From Oscillatoria sp. SIO1A7 (GTDB taxonomy: Bacteria; Cyanobacteriota; Cyanobacteriia; Cyanobacteriales; Laspinemataceae): a stretch of DNA of 64,000 bases. The notes under the pieces are model-generated. The model saw only the letters and a list, made by a program, of their open reading frames with translations. It had not been told where the DNA came from and made no database searches. The stretch covers positions 310,982-374,981 of the forward strand of contig JAAHFN010000007.1 of the NCBI GenBank assembly GCA_010672965.1, in the 5' to 3' direction. Position 1 is the stretch's first letter. Each line of letters begins with the position of its first letter. Made by a program: the position numbers and the translations under genes. Positions 1-13,197 of the stretch are shown here, in pieces.

Positions 1-595
1 CCAAGCAAACTCCCTGGCATCGGGTTTTGCTTTGTCGGGGCATATTCGCTAAATCTTTCGCTCCAGGATCTTCGCCTTTATCCCCCTCTGCATCTTCGGG
101 CTGTTCCGTTGCTTCTGCCGGAGCGAGCCAAAGACTGAGGACGAAGCCTGGGGAGAGTACCTGAATATTTTCCCGATTCAAGACTTTAGCAGTCAGGGCG
201 CTGACTACCGCTCGCCCGGTGGTGTCGGAGGCATGCAGAACCCGACGGCGAGAGTGAGCGGCTTCTAGGGTGAGGGCGAGTCCGGCATCGGGACTGCGAT
301 CGAAGCCTACACCCAGCTCGACTAGAGATTCGACACATTCCCGGGCTTTTTCCGCCAGAAATTGAACTGCTTCTATTTCACAGAGACCGGCACCGGCGCG
401 GAGGGTGTCTTCTATATGGAGTAGGGGGGAATCGTCGGGAGCGATCGCTGCTGCCATGCCCCCCTGAGCCCAATCGCTGGCGGACAAAGAGAGGCGGTCT
501 TTGCTAATCAAACCGACCCGACAGGATTCTGGCAAGCAAAGAGCGGCATAAAGACCGGCAGCACCGGCGCCTACAACCAGAACGTCAAAGGGCAT
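1..595 (-). CDS. nadB: L-aspartate oxidase, N-terminal part (runs off the window)
   Basis: The first ~198 codons of an FAD-dependent oxidase are read on the minus strand from an ATG at 595 with no stop up to base 1. The N-terminus carries the Rossmann dinucleotide-binding signature VVGAGAAGL (about residues 6-14), then the family-typical LISKDRL and the WAQGGMAAA segment that contacts FAD. The later HSRRRVLHASDTTGRAV stretch also matches NadB. The enzyme oxidises L-aspartate to iminoaspartate, the first step of de novo NAD synthesis, in the cytoplasm. The 3' part lies outside the window. A short acidic insert (about residues 165-180) is variable. Assignment to NadB rather than SdhA/FrdA rests on the ASDTTGRAV motif. 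Confidence 0.87.
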   Translation of the reverse strand, partial: MPFDVLVVGAGAAGLYAALCLPESCRVGLISKDRLSLSASDWAQGGMAAAIAPDDSPLLHIEDTLRAGAGLCEIEAVQFLAEKARECVESLVELGVGFDRSPDAGLALTLEAAHSRRRVLHASDTTGRAVVSALTAKVLNRENIQVLSPGFVLSLWLAPAEATEQPEDAEGDKGEDPGAKDLANMPRQSKTRCQGVCL

Positions 596-1330
596 GGGGG
601 TGTAGGGTGTAGGGTGTAGGGTGTGGGGTGTAGGAAAAGAGAGAGGGAATTGGGCATTGGGCATTGGGCTAAAAACTAGGGTGTAGGGTGTAGGGTGTAG
701 GGTGTAGGGATAAGAAGGAGACTTTGGAGAATAAGCTAAAAGCCTGAGTTTCTGCCTACACCCTACACCCTACACCCTACACCCTAACTATGGACATGGG
801 GACATAGAGACTTGGGGACTGGGAGGGCGAGCGGTGGGCTGCATAAGTTTCTGGGGCGAAGCATTCCATTATAATACTTTTCTCTTATAGCCCAGGGTTA
901 TCTCGGGAATGCTGTCGCCCCTACCGCCCCTACACCTTATTGCGAGGGTCTATCTGCCAACTCGGACGTCAAATCTACCCTTTCATTGGTCCCCACGTCC
1001 CCAAGCATGAGCTTGGTCGTTGCGGTCCCCCATGTCCCCATGTCCCCAAGTCCCCCATGTCCCCAAGTCCCCCGGTCCCCTTGTCTTCCCTACACCCCAC
1101 ACCCTACACCCTACACCCTTACCAAAACTATGGACTCCGCAATCTGAGAAGAATCCTCGGAATTTACCGTTTGACTCTCCCCCGATCGCGGAGCCCTAAA
1201 AAACCGTCAACCTAGAAGCCAGAGAATTGGGTTCTTCGCGAATTGGGTCTTAGAGTTAGTTTTGAGAATTAGACCAAAGAACTGGGTGCCAAAATTTGGG
1301 TCCCTTGAATTGGGTCTGAGAACTGAGCGT
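596..1330. repeat. Intergenic region of short tandem repeats (no gene seen)
   Basis: Holds runs of a 7-base unit GTGTAGG (about 598-635, 680-710), the complementary run (about 753-786 and 1090-1118), GGGCATT repeats near 653-668, a family A palindromic element, and CCCCATGTC-type repeats near 1027-1075. ORFs here are proline/leucine-rich products of the repeats and are not credible genes. Confidence 0.75.
852..924. repeat. Palindromic element, family A (copy 1)
   Basis: Inverted arms GGGGCGAAGCATTCC and GGAATGCTGTCGCCCC flank an AT-rich centre. The same design recurs at least ten times in this window. Confidence 0.75.
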
Positions 1331-1759
1331 TTAGTAGTAGCCGTTGTTAATGCGATCGTCGCCTTCTACGAAAGCGGGGATGGGTGCAGTGACGGTGAAA
1401 AGGTCCATGTTGTCTTTGAGCCGTTCTTTCTGGCGATCGCTGAGTCCGGAAATATTGAGAATGTCCTCTACTTTTTCGTAGGGACCATTGTTAACTATTT
1501 TTGAAGCCAAGCCCGGGTAGAAGCCTCGATATTTACGGAAGGCGCGGATATTGGTGTTATTGACATCGATTTTGTAGCCAATTTTGGCCCTTTTGTCATC
1601 TACCTTATTGCGGATAGGAGCTTCTGCCAGCAAGATAGGGGTTTGGCCCGTAACCTCAGTTAAACCCGCTGCCAATGAACTTTGGGGCGTTCCCAGCCAT
1701 GTCAGACAGGCGATCGCCAACAAACCCAAGACTGTAAACGTGCGAGCCAATCGTCTCAT
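1331..1759 (-). CDS. psbU: Photosystem II 12 kDa extrinsic protein PsbU
   Basis: A 142-aa protein with a signal peptide (basic MRRLAR, hydrophobic core to about residue 22, cleavage near SLAA) that directs it to the thylakoid lumen. The mature part begins near EAPIRNKVDDK. It contains the helix-hairpin-helix-like YKIDVNNTNIRAFRKYRGFYPGLASKIV section followed by YEKVEDILNISGLSDRQK, as expected for PsbU, which stabilises the oxygen-evolving complex. Length fits the family. The start is the ATG at 1759, preceded by AGAGGAACC. Flanked by repeat-rich spacers on both sides, so it is probably monocistronic. Confidence 0.96.
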   Translation of the reverse strand: MRRLARTFTVLGLLAIACLTWLGTPQSSLAAGLTEVTGQTPILLAEAPIRNKVDDKRAKIGYKIDVNNTNIRAFRKYRGFYPGLASKIVNNGPYEKVEDILNISGLSDRQKERLKDNMDLFTVTAPIPAFVEGDDRINNGYY

Positions 1760-2219
1760 AAGTAGGTTCCTCTCTTAATCATAAATAGGTCTTATGAGAA
1801 AATTATTGCAGAATGTTGCCGAAATTAGCTGTTAGCTCTCAGTTTTCAGCAAGAAAGCGATCGGCTTTCAGCTTTCAGCTTTCAGCTTTCAGCTTTCAGC
1901 GGAGTGCTACTCCTACTCCTGGAGTCTTTGCGTAAGTCAAGTCAAATCAAATGCTAATGCTGAAAGGCGATCGGCGAGCGGCTTCCGCTGACCCACCAAC
2001 CGCGCTTCTGCTGACCGCTGATAGCTGACTGTTGACCCACCGACCGCTGACCCACCGACCGCGCTTCTGCTGAATGATGACAGCTAAATGATGATAGCTG
2101 GCTATTGATAGCTAGCTACTGATGAAATGAACCTTATAGCTGATAGCTGACTGCTGACCGCTGATAGCTAACCGCTGATAGCTGACCGCTGATAGCTGAC
2201 CGCTGACCGCTCTTATAAA
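1760..2219. repeat. Short-repeat spacer (TGACCGCTGATAGC-like units)
   Basis: The proximal ~50 bases are the psbU 5' region. The rest is AGCTTTC tandem units (about 1867-1900) followed by many imperfect copies of GACCGCTGATAGCT (about 1970-2215). Related units recur near 24.8, 26.5, 33.3, 39.0 and 63.1 kb. No gene seen. Confidence 0.7.
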
Positions 2220-3230
2220 TTATTTGCCCAGAAGCTCTTGCAAGTCGGCAAAATAACCCCCATAAGTGACTGTGGGGGTATCGTAGCCTTTCAAATGAAC
2301 CTTATACTGCTCGAATCGCTTCTGGCCTGGGCCTAAACCCGAGAGGCATTGAGCGGTAGTTTCGCCCAAGGCAATATCGCGGCCAATTTCCTTAGTTGCC
2401 GATTCTAAGCGAAAGGCAGCGTTGACTGTATCGCCTAAAGCCGTGTAATCCGGGCAATCGCCGCTCCCTGAATTGCCCACCATCGCATGTCCCGTATTGA
2501 CCCCGGCAGCGATGCGCAAAGGAAAGGGCAGGGGAAAGCTTTTATTAATATCCTCCGTTGCCTGATAGAGAGCTTCTAGGGAGCTAACAATCTGCACGAC
2601 CTCATCATTGCTGGCTTTTTCGCTGTTATGGAACCAGACTGCCATAACTGCATCGCCAATATATTTATCGACCCAGCTACCGTGGTCTCGGATAATGTTG
2701 CCGACATTGCGGAACCAAGTACCAATGACCTCGGAGAGGACTTTTTCATCGAGTTGCCTGGTCAGGACCGTGAAATTGCGAATATCCACTACCATCACTG
2801 AGATGAGGCGGCGGACGTATAAAGCGGCAGTTGCCGTCAAGTCTTGCGAGTCTGGATCTTCTGGGTTCGGCTCTTCTTCCTCTTTGTTGGTGGGACAATA
2901 GAAAGAAAGCTCTGTTTCCCCAAAGGTGAGGCGATCGCGATCTTGCAAAGTCACCGGAATGGTCACCCGTCTTCCATTGACAAACGAGCCATTGCGCGAA
3001 CCCAGATCTATAAGGTAGAATTCCCCAGTTTCGTTACATTGCAACATCGCGTGGTTGCGGGAAATCCATCGATCCGAGAGAACAAAATTATTATCTTCAT
3101 TGCGACCTATAGTCCAACAATTGCTACCTACCAAAGGAAGATAGCGATTTCCATTCGGATTCTTATGGACCAGATGAGGAGCGCGTTTCAAAGTCACCGC
3201 TGGTGCCCAACTTACGACTGGTTGTTCCAC
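2220..3230 (-). CDS. FHA-domain class III adenylate cyclase
   Basis: 336 aa. Residues ~35-110 form an FHA phosphothreonine-binding domain (IGRNEDNNFVLSD, SRNHA, GSRNGSFVNG). Residues ~142-330 form a class III nucleotide cyclase catalytic domain. Metal-binding Asp149 (VVDIRNFT) and Asp193 (DKYIGDAVMAVW) are present, as are Lys189 for adenine recognition, a Thr in DYTALGDTVN at the second purine-specifying position (class IIIb pattern), and the transition-state Asn270 and Arg274. It should make cAMP in the cytoplasm, with activity or location gated by binding of a phosphoprotein. The pairing of FHA and cyclase is well known in cyanobacteria. Neighbours are unrelated. Confidence 0.93.
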   Translation of the reverse strand: MEQPVVSWAPAVTLKRAPHLVHKNPNGNRYLPLVGSNCWTIGRNEDNNFVLSDRWISRNHAMLQCNETGEFYLIDLGSRNGSFVNGRRVTIPVTLQDRDRLTFGETELSFYCPTNKEEEEPNPEDPDSQDLTATAALYVRRLISVMVVDIRNFTVLTRQLDEKVLSEVIGTWFRNVGNIIRDHGSWVDKYIGDAVMAVWFHNSEKASNDEVVQIVSSLEALYQATEDINKSFPLPFPLRIAAGVNTGHAMVGNSGSGDCPDYTALGDTVNAAFRLESATKEIGRDIALGETTAQCLSGLGPGQKRFEQYKVHLKGYDTPTVTYGGYFADLQELLGK

Positions 3231-3301
3231 AATTCTTATTTTGAAACAATATTCGATGACCCGATTCCTAGCTGGGAATCAGCATCCCAGTCAAATATTC
3301 T

Positions 3302-4033
3302 TTAGGCGGCTTCTGCGGCCAGCCAAAAAAGTCCATCTACCAAAATTGTACTTAACACAGCACCGGAGAATGCCCATCTGTGCAAGTATGGGGTGCCAGA
3401 GCCCTTACCCAATCTTAACGAGAGTACCCCCGTGGCTAGGAGAATTGCTGCCAATAGCGCAGCACAACCAATACCCCAAGGAGTTTTGATTTGTGCGATC
3501 GCGCTTTGAAAAATAGGCAGCGCCAAAGTAGATTCTACCTGCATGAGTTTTCGCCAGTGTGGAATCAGATCCACTAAATAGAAGTATAGGTCAGTAATTG
3601 CCGTTCCGAACAAAGAACCCAAATAAAACCAACTGCCTACCAACCATTGGCGGCGGCGGATAGACCACAAAGCCAAGGGCAAACAAAGGGCCTCTACTGG
3701 CAAATGCAGCAAAGGTTCCCAGCGCAGGCCACCCCAATAGAGACTTCCAGCGAGCCAACTGCCACTAAATCCCAGGAGTAGATCTCCCCAGACCTGGGTA
3801 TAAGGGCGGGACCACAAGACTGACCCCAGCCAAATCCAAACACCAGTTATGGCTAAACTCGCTAATGGCAGATGCCGCACCAGAGGGGCTTGGGCAAAAA
3901 CCGGCACGGAAACCAAAAACGCTGCAGCAGCAAAAACCCATCTAGCTTGGGATATTGTAGCTTTTCTTGAAACAACAGGCTCGGCTCCGTTGGCTAATAT
4001 TATTCCCTCGACCCAGGAGGCCGTCTTGGCCAT
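3302..4033 (-). CDS. DUF3120 family integral membrane protein
   Basis: About 243 aa with roughly six hydrophobic segments (near residues 30-48, 57-75, 83-101, 117-135, 140-160 and the C-terminal LLAAILLATGVLSL plus AVLSTILVDGLFWLA). The composition and the motifs VSVPVFAQAPLVR and GGLRWEPLLHLPVEA match the conserved cyanobacterial DUF3120 family as I remember it. Function is unknown. The open frame extends upstream to a TTG at 4063, but the ATG at 4033 (MAKTASWVEG) is the better start. It lies 70 bases downstream of the cyclase start on the same strand, with no evidence of coupling. Confidence 0.8.
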   Translation of the reverse strand: MAKTASWVEGIILANGAEPVVSRKATISQARWVFAAAAFLVSVPVFAQAPLVRHLPLASLAITGVWIWLGSVLWSRPYTQVWGDLLLGFSGSWLAGSLYWGGLRWEPLLHLPVEALCLPLALWSIRRRQWLVGSWFYLGSLFGTAITDLYFYLVDLIPHWRKLMQVESTLALPIFQSAIAQIKTPWGIGCAALLAAILLATGVLSLRLGKGSGTPYLHRWAFSGAVLSTILVDGLFWLAAEAA

Positions 4034-4063
4034 GATGGCCCATTGAGCGATATTGTAAAACAA

Positions 4064-5165
4064 TTTTCTTTAACATTCTTAATTTAACTTTATCTACTGT
4101 AATGTATTGCGGCGCATTGGGCATTGGGCATGTTCGCATTGGAAGAGGCAGGGGGCAAGGGGGGCAAGGGGGCAAGGGGCAAGGGGGCAAGGGGCAAGGG
4201 GGCAAGGGAGACAAGGGGCATTGGGGTACATGGCTATATGGGGACCAGGAGTGTGGGGATATAGCACTAATTAATTAGGGCCGCTATGGTGTAGGCTATA
4301 AGGTGTTAAGAATAGAAAACCGACAGCGGCGATCTGACTTCCACCTATTGAGAAGGGGCGCTCTAAAAGAAAAATAACGATGTAATAGAGGGAAATATGT
4401 CCGAGCCCAGTACCATTAATTCTCCCAAACTGCACTCCCTGCCCCCAACCTCTGTCCCAGAAGACCTGATGCGGGAACTTGAAAAGATTCGAGCGAGAAT
4501 ATTGGCCTAATTTACTACAGATGATTCGTCTGTTCCGGAAAAGTGTGAGGAGTGAAACCGGCAGGCAGCAAGATGCACGGGTCAAAGGCTATGACTGAGA
4601 TCGAGCAAACAGGTCCTATGGAGCATTCGCGTTGCTCTAGACAATCTTATTAGGTCTTGGGAGGAGTCTGGAGACCAACGGGAGCAAACAGAAACCGGGA
4701 GTATCTCCGTCAGGCTCTCGATCGAGATCGTCTTTCCAATCGTTCGCTGTTTCCACGAACAAAGCTATATTAGTTCTAGATTCTGGCGTTTTGGGAATGT
4801 TGACTAATCCCAAAACTAGCTCCGATGACTGCCAGAAGTGTAAAATTTGGTTCCGCTCTTTGCATAGTAGCGGCTACAAGATGATGCTCCCTGAAATAGC
4901 CGACTATGAGGTGCGGCGAGAAGGGCAGAGGGGCAGAGGGGGCAGAAGGGCAGAGGGGGCAGAAGGGCAGAAGGGCAGAGGGGCAGAAGGGCAGAGGGGC
5001 AGAAGGGCAGAGGGGGCAGAAGGGCAGAGGGGGCAGAAGGGCAGAGGGGCAGAGGGGCAGAGGGGCAGAGGGGCAGAGGGGCAGAGGGGCAGTTTCCCTT
5101 GCTTCCTCCGCTTCCTCCGCTCCCCTGCTCCCCTGCTCCCCTGCTCCCTTGCTCCCCAGTCTCCC
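4064..5165. other. Repeat-rich intergenic region with one possible small ORF
   Basis: Contains GGGGCAA tandem units (about 4150-4210), a plain-looking stretch 4260-4900 that holds only the small ORF at 4397, and a ~175-base purine-rich minisatellite of GGGGCAGA/AGGGCAGA units (about 4918-5092), then CCCTGCTC units (5120-5150). Long ORFs in several frames over the minisatellite encode only EGQRG or PSAPLPLC repeats and are artefacts. Confidence 0.7.
4397..4510 (+). CDS. Possible 37-aa protein
   Basis: ATG preceded by AGAGGGAAAT (plausible ribosome binding site) opens a 37-codon frame ending in TAA. The product is hydrophilic and ends in an amphipathic helix (PEDLMRELEKIRARILA). It lies in the least repetitive part of this spacer. 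No family recognised. It could equally be a chance frame or the start of a decayed gene. Confidence 0.3.
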   Translation: MSEPSTINSPKLHSLPPTSVPEDLMRELEKIRARILA

Positions 5166-7163
5166 TCAAAGGGGCCAAATTTCCGCGAAGCCATCGCTAC
5201 GCTTGCGCAAGACATTGAGATATTCGCTACGGGGGTTTTGAGTAGCGCCAAATACTGTTACTACTTGGTAGTCTTCATGGTCGGCAACCCAAACTGGAGA
5301 GGGTTTTACATCTCTACCGAGAACCTGACCGCAGAGATCGCCATCATAGTCTTCTCGCCCGCGCCGGTCTTGTACTTTAAATTCGCGATCGTGCAAAACG
5401 GATAGGGCAAAAGGCTTGTCAAACTTTTCATCTCCAGAACAGACGACAAGCCGACAGTTGGCATCTATTGCTTCTGCCCAGCGATCGCGATATACCGGGT
5501 CGATGCTGCGAGGGGTTCGGGGATTAACCCGCTGTTCCATTACGTCGGAGAGGGCAGCATAAAAGTCCAACAACCGGCGGCGAAACAATTGCTCGAATTC
5601 TTGAGGAGTATCCGGCAGCCTCCAAAATGCTTGCTTGCTTTCTGCAAAGAGGCTCGACCCGCGATACCAAGGCGCTCGGGAACGAGTTTTGCGAGAATAG
5701 CAAGGTCGTCGCGAACCCTGGCCGACGCCGCCGAGATGGAAAGCCATCCAAGTTAGGTTGGCGAACAGAGTGGAGGTACGATCGCGCTTTCTTTCTGGTG
5801 CTGCCGGGGAATAGCTCAAAGTCAAAATTCCATCTAGCACGCCGCAGGGGTCATTTTTCCCTTTTTGATTGGGCAGGGGTTCTTTTTGGGTGACTTCCCC
5901 TTCCAAAATTTCAAAGCGAATCCAGCTATAGTTTTTCGGGTTAATGCTGCCAAATAATTTCCCCTCCCATTCTTGAACCAGAGGGGGTTCTAGGACGCCG
6001 AGAGTAAAGGTACGAAACCAATAGCGCAGGATTGATTTAAAGGCGATGGGACGAACTTCTGCCTCCGGTTTTCCGCGCATCTGCCATTCATTACGGCGAT
6101 CGTTCCAGTTCCATTGAGTAAATTTCTGTCGCCCGTGAATTAGCTGACCTTCCAAACTAAAAGGAACGCGGAAAAATTCTTCTGGATTAGATTTTCTGCT
6201 TTCGGGATTTTTAAGGCGAAGCGGTTGTCCGTAGCCGCTATTGACCTGGGAGCCGATACCCCCTTGCAAGCCAGCCATTAACCATTGCTTGACGCGATTC
6301 AATATTTCAGGATCTTTGCAATGCTTGGCCAGACGCAAGCCAATTAAAAATAATGGTTCTTTTAAAGACAAAAAGACATTAGGATTGGGATTGTATTGGG
6401 GACTGTTTTCCTCCCATCTCCAGATATTATTCACCATATCCACTGCCAAGCCGCCGCGTTTTTCTACGGGTAAAGGATAGGCATCGAGAAAAACTACTTT
6501 ACCGGCGCGATCGCTCTTGACAGCGTTATGGTCGCCAAACCAAGGAGCAACTAGCCCGGCGGCCTCCGTCCAGCTCGTCTCTTGCCGAGCCATTATTTCC
6601 CGAATCGCCTGAGCCCTGGCAATGCCGCGCAAGGTACTAGAGGGGATATAAGGCATTCCCAAGGCATCAAACGCCGGCAGCATCAGGTTTTCCGGTCCTT
6701 CGTATCCTCCGACCCGAACCCGCCAAGAAAACTGAACTTCAAAGGTATTCCCTTCCCCGGCAATTAATTTCGTGCGTTCTGTCAACTGAGTCAGACGCTT
6801 GCGATAGTCCCCACCCTCAATAGCAAGGTGGAATATTTGCAGTTTTGTCCCATCTTTATACGGGCTATCGGGAGAGCGCATCCAGCGCAGATACTCGATA
6901 AAGCTGGCATCTGAGGAAGCCCGGTCAATTTCGCCTTCGAGCAGCCAAGGAGAGGGTGCGGGAGGGCGGCTGCCAGGAGGCTGCGATCGCCCTCCGCCAC
7001 TGCCACTGCCACGGCCTCCTCCTCCTCTTTTGTCTCCGCTCCCTCTAGGGGTCGGCCGACTCGGCCGGCTGGGTCGAGAAATCGGCCTTTCTGGTCTATC
7101 TAGTCTATCTGGTATATCTGGTCTATCTGGTATATCTGGTCTATCTGTTGGACTGGGTGCCAT
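5166..7163 (-). CDS. Cmr6-Cmr1 fusion protein of a type III-B CRISPR effector
   Basis: 665 aa with two RAMP modules. Residues 1-75 are a low-complexity Pro/Arg/Gly extension whose first part (PDIPDR units) comes from a DNA minisatellite. Residues ~90-330 resemble Cmr6: PAFDALGMPYIPSSTLRG, WFGD, GKVVFLDAYP and the glycine loop GGIGSQVNSGYGQ. Residues ~345-665 resemble Cmr1: RPIAFKSILRYWFRTF, EGKLFGSINP and LGGVGQGSRR. Cmr1 normally caps the 3' end of the crRNA and Cmr6 sits at the head of the backbone, so a fusion makes structural sense. It is the last gene of the operon, with its ATG 4 bases after the cmr5 stop. The end of the gene runs into a purine-rich minisatellite. Confidence 0.85.
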   Translation of the reverse strand: MAPSPTDRPDIPDRPDIPDRLDRPERPISRPSRPSRPTPRGSGDKRGGGGRGSGSGGGRSQPPGSRPPAPSPWLLEGEIDRASSDASFIEYLRWMRSPDSPYKDGTKLQIFHLAIEGGDYRKRLTQLTERTKLIAGEGNTFEVQFSWRVRVGGYEGPENLMLPAFDALGMPYIPSSTLRGIARAQAIREIMARQETSWTEAAGLVAPWFGDHNAVKSDRAGKVVFLDAYPLPVEKRGGLAVDMVNNIWRWEENSPQYNPNPNVFLSLKEPLFLIGLRLAKHCKDPEILNRVKQWLMAGLQGGIGSQVNSGYGQPLRLKNPESRKSNPEEFFRVPFSLEGQLIHGRQKFTQWNWNDRRNEWQMRGKPEAEVRPIAFKSILRYWFRTFTLGVLEPPLVQEWEGKLFGSINPKNYSWIRFEILEGEVTQKEPLPNQKGKNDPCGVLDGILTLSYSPAAPERKRDRTSTLFANLTWMAFHLGGVGQGSRRPCYSRKTRSRAPWYRGSSLFAESKQAFWRLPDTPQEFEQLFRRRLLDFYAALSDVMEQRVNPRTPRSIDPVYRDRWAEAIDANCRLVVCSGDEKFDKPFALSVLHDREFKVQDRRGREDYDGDLCGQVLGRDVKPSPVWVADHEDYQVVTVFGATQNPRSEYLNVLRKRSDGFAEIWPL

Positions 7164-7167
7164 TTAT

Positions 7168-7563
7168 TTAATCCTCTCCAGAAACATCGTGATAAACTGC
7201 CGTTGCCCAAAAACTGAACTCCTGAGCCAATGCCAATCCCAGACCGCTCAGGCCGAGATATTCCTCAGTGTCTAAGTCTTTGAGAACCTTGAGCCCATTA
7301 TCTCCGACTAGGTTTTCTACACCCGAAATATTTTGCAAGCATTCAAAGTATTTCTTCACCACTTGCCTTTTTCCTTCCTGATTTAAGGCTTTTTCTTCTG
7401 CCTTGAGGCGCATCATGCCCCAAGTAGATAAATAAGTATAAATAGCAACTGCTTGATTCTTCTGTTCTTTGAGACGCCCCTCTTCCCGTTCGTTCTGCTT
7501 GCGCAAGTCAACCAAACCCTCATAAACAGGCGTACCAATAGTACGCGGATCGAATTTCATCAA
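7168..7563 (-). CDS. cmr5: Type III-B CRISPR small subunit Cmr5
   Basis: 131 aa, mainly helical and charged, matching Cmr5 in size and place: an AVAIYTYLSTWG helix followed by KKYFECLQNI and a C-terminal LGLALAQEFSFWATAVY helix. Cmr5 stacks along the backbone and stabilises the crRNA-target duplex. It is followed at 4 bases by the Cmr6-Cmr1 gene and is probably translationally coupled to it. It is separated from cmr4 by a 298-base spacer of repeat debris. Confidence 0.8.
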   Translation of the reverse strand: MMKFDPRTIGTPVYEGLVDLRKQNEREEGRLKEQKNQAVAIYTYLSTWGMMRLKAEEKALNQEGKRQVVKKYFECLQNISGVENLVGDNGLKVLKDLDTEEYLGLSGLGLALAQEFSFWATAVYHDVSGED

Positions 7564-7861
7564 TTACCCTCCCATTTTCATTTATATTATTTGAGCGATC
7601 GGCTTATGCGCTCCACGGCGCGCAGGCGTAGCTATTCTGCGGTCAGCTCTCAGGCGGTCAGCAGTCAGGCGATCGGCTCTCAGCTAACCGCTATGAAAGC
7701 CGATATCAAATCCGCTTGCCGCATACAAAAAACTTGCAACCTCGCTATTGACAGGCGGGGTCTGTCCCTCGTCCTTATTTTGTAACGGGCGAGACGCCCG
7801 TTCTACGGGAAAGGTTTTTTTTAGGAGAATAGCGGGGATTCGAGATGACTGCTGAAAGCTC
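7564..7861. repeat. Repeat-derived spacer inside the cmr operon
   Basis: Short GGTCAGC/TCAGCTCTCAG units and an arm pair related to the GGACGGGCGTCCCGCC palindrome (about 7750-7803). No gene seen. Its size is odd for an operon whose other junctions are 2-4 bases. Confidence 0.6.
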
Positions 7862-8707
7862 TTAGTCAATAGGGGGGAGCGACCATTGTTGGACGAATCC
7901 ACGTCCCAAGCTTTCCTGTCCTCCCAGTTGCAGAATTGAACATTCTTCCAATAGGTCCTCGAATTGAGCTTGAGATACGGAGGTGCTGCTATTGGCGATA
8001 CCAGTCATGCCCCAGGGAAAATACATTAAGGTATCTGGAGGAATGGCTTCCTCATAGCGAAATCCACCTTCGACTGTCTTATTCTCATCTAATTTAACTT
8101 TGACCTGACGCCACAGACCCATTTGAATCAAGGTAGCACAATGCTGGTCTGGCAAAACCAGGACTCGCTCTATGGCGCGGGTTGTCGGATGTTGCGGTAT
8201 AAAATCTTGCCAATCTTCCCAATGTTGTAAATTCTCTGCTTGAAGAATGGCGTCTTTTAGATAAACCCGAGACCCAGCTAAGTTGGTGCTATAGGGAGCG
8301 GGGATATCCTCGCTGACACTCGGGTCAAATTGTCCCCATCGACGCAGCAACATGGGACAGCTAATCCAGATAGCGCCATGACTGAGGGAGGAAACTGGCA
8401 ACCAGAGAACAGAAGCATCGCCTATCCAGATGTCTCCCTGTTCTAATTGGATGAGGGTTCTGCCAGTGGCTAATTCATATTCCTCTAATAATGCTTTATT
8501 TTGAATATCTTTAAAGTCGGGACCAAATAGCCGTATACGAATGACGCGATCGCTCGTACTAGACCGCAGTCTTCCCCGAATCGTGCTGGAGGGAATATAT
8601 GGTAAATTAGTATGAGATTCTCGGGCAATGCCGAGGAGATTTCCTTCTTGAGTCGTCCCCCCCGTATGCAGGGGAGCCAACAAATATAGATAGGAGCGAT
8701 TGTTCAT
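7862..8707 (-). CDS. cmr4: Type III-B CRISPR backbone protein Cmr4, active-site Asp missing
   Basis: 281 aa with the Cmr4/Cas7 RAMP pattern: YLLAPLHTGG, IARESHTNLPYIPSSTIRGRLRS at the N-terminus, and the C-terminal glycine loop LQLGGQESLGRGF. Cmr4 forms the helical backbone and in active systems cleaves target RNA with an Asp in the loop before the IQRE/IARE motif (Asp26 in Pyrococcus Cmr4). Aligning HTGG...IARE here places Leu24 (or Asn23, depending on one gap) at that position and there is no Asp in the loop, so target cleavage is probably lost. It lies downstream of cmr3 across a 420-base repeat spacer. Confidence 0.87.
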   Translation of the reverse strand: MNNRSYLYLLAPLHTGGTTQEGNLLGIARESHTNLPYIPSSTIRGRLRSSTSDRVIRIRLFGPDFKDIQNKALLEEYELATGRTLIQLEQGDIWIGDASVLWLPVSSLSHGAIWISCPMLLRRWGQFDPSVSEDIPAPYSTNLAGSRVYLKDAILQAENLQHWEDWQDFIPQHPTTRAIERVLVLPDQHCATLIQMGLWRQVKVKLDENKTVEGGFRYEEAIPPDTLMYFPWGMTGIANSSTSVSQAQFEDLLEECSILQLGGQESLGRGFVQQWSLPPID

Positions 8708-9127
8708 AGTTTTCTTCTACCTTTTACGCTTTGGAGAAATAGAATTGGGCATTGGGCATATTCGCATTGGGTGTAGGTGTAGAGTATAGGGATAAGAAGG
8801 ATGGGGGAGAGTCAGGAGATTAGGGAGGAATTGGAGTTGACTTTGCTTAGTTATTCCCACTCTTACCACACTTTTGCATCTGTCTTTGCCTGCGCTCTAC
8901 ACCCTACACTCTACACCCTAACTATGGGCTTTCGAGATTCCTCAAGACTTTATAGGACAGGCGGAACGCCCGTCCTACGGATTTAAATTGTTTGCTTGCG
9001 TATTTAAGTGTTAGGCGTGGGTATTTAACCGAATTTGGTATAACTCTCAAGCCAAACCCTCAAAACTCTCTAGCTAAGAACTCTCTAGCTAAGAACTCTC
9101 TAGCTAAGAACTTAAAACTTAAAACTC
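8708..9127. repeat. Repeat-derived spacer between cmr3 and cmr4
   Basis: Contains GTGTAGG units (about 8770-8790 and 8896-8923), one half of the GGCGGAACGCCCGTCC palindrome with a degenerate family D right end (about 8950-9045), and a 14-base direct repeat GAACTCTCTAGCTA (about 9065-9110). No gene seen. Confidence 0.6.
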
Positions 9128-13164
<4,037 letters not shown>

Positions 13165-13197
13165 CCCCCATATTTTTGCCTGCCAGAATGCTGAGAT

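Noticed and set aside
4904..5251. Several long overlapping ORFs (EGQRG, PSAPLPLC repeats) on both strands
   Set aside because: They are translations of a purine-rich minisatellite, open in all frames because the unit length is a multiple of three or lacks stops. No start signals or domains.
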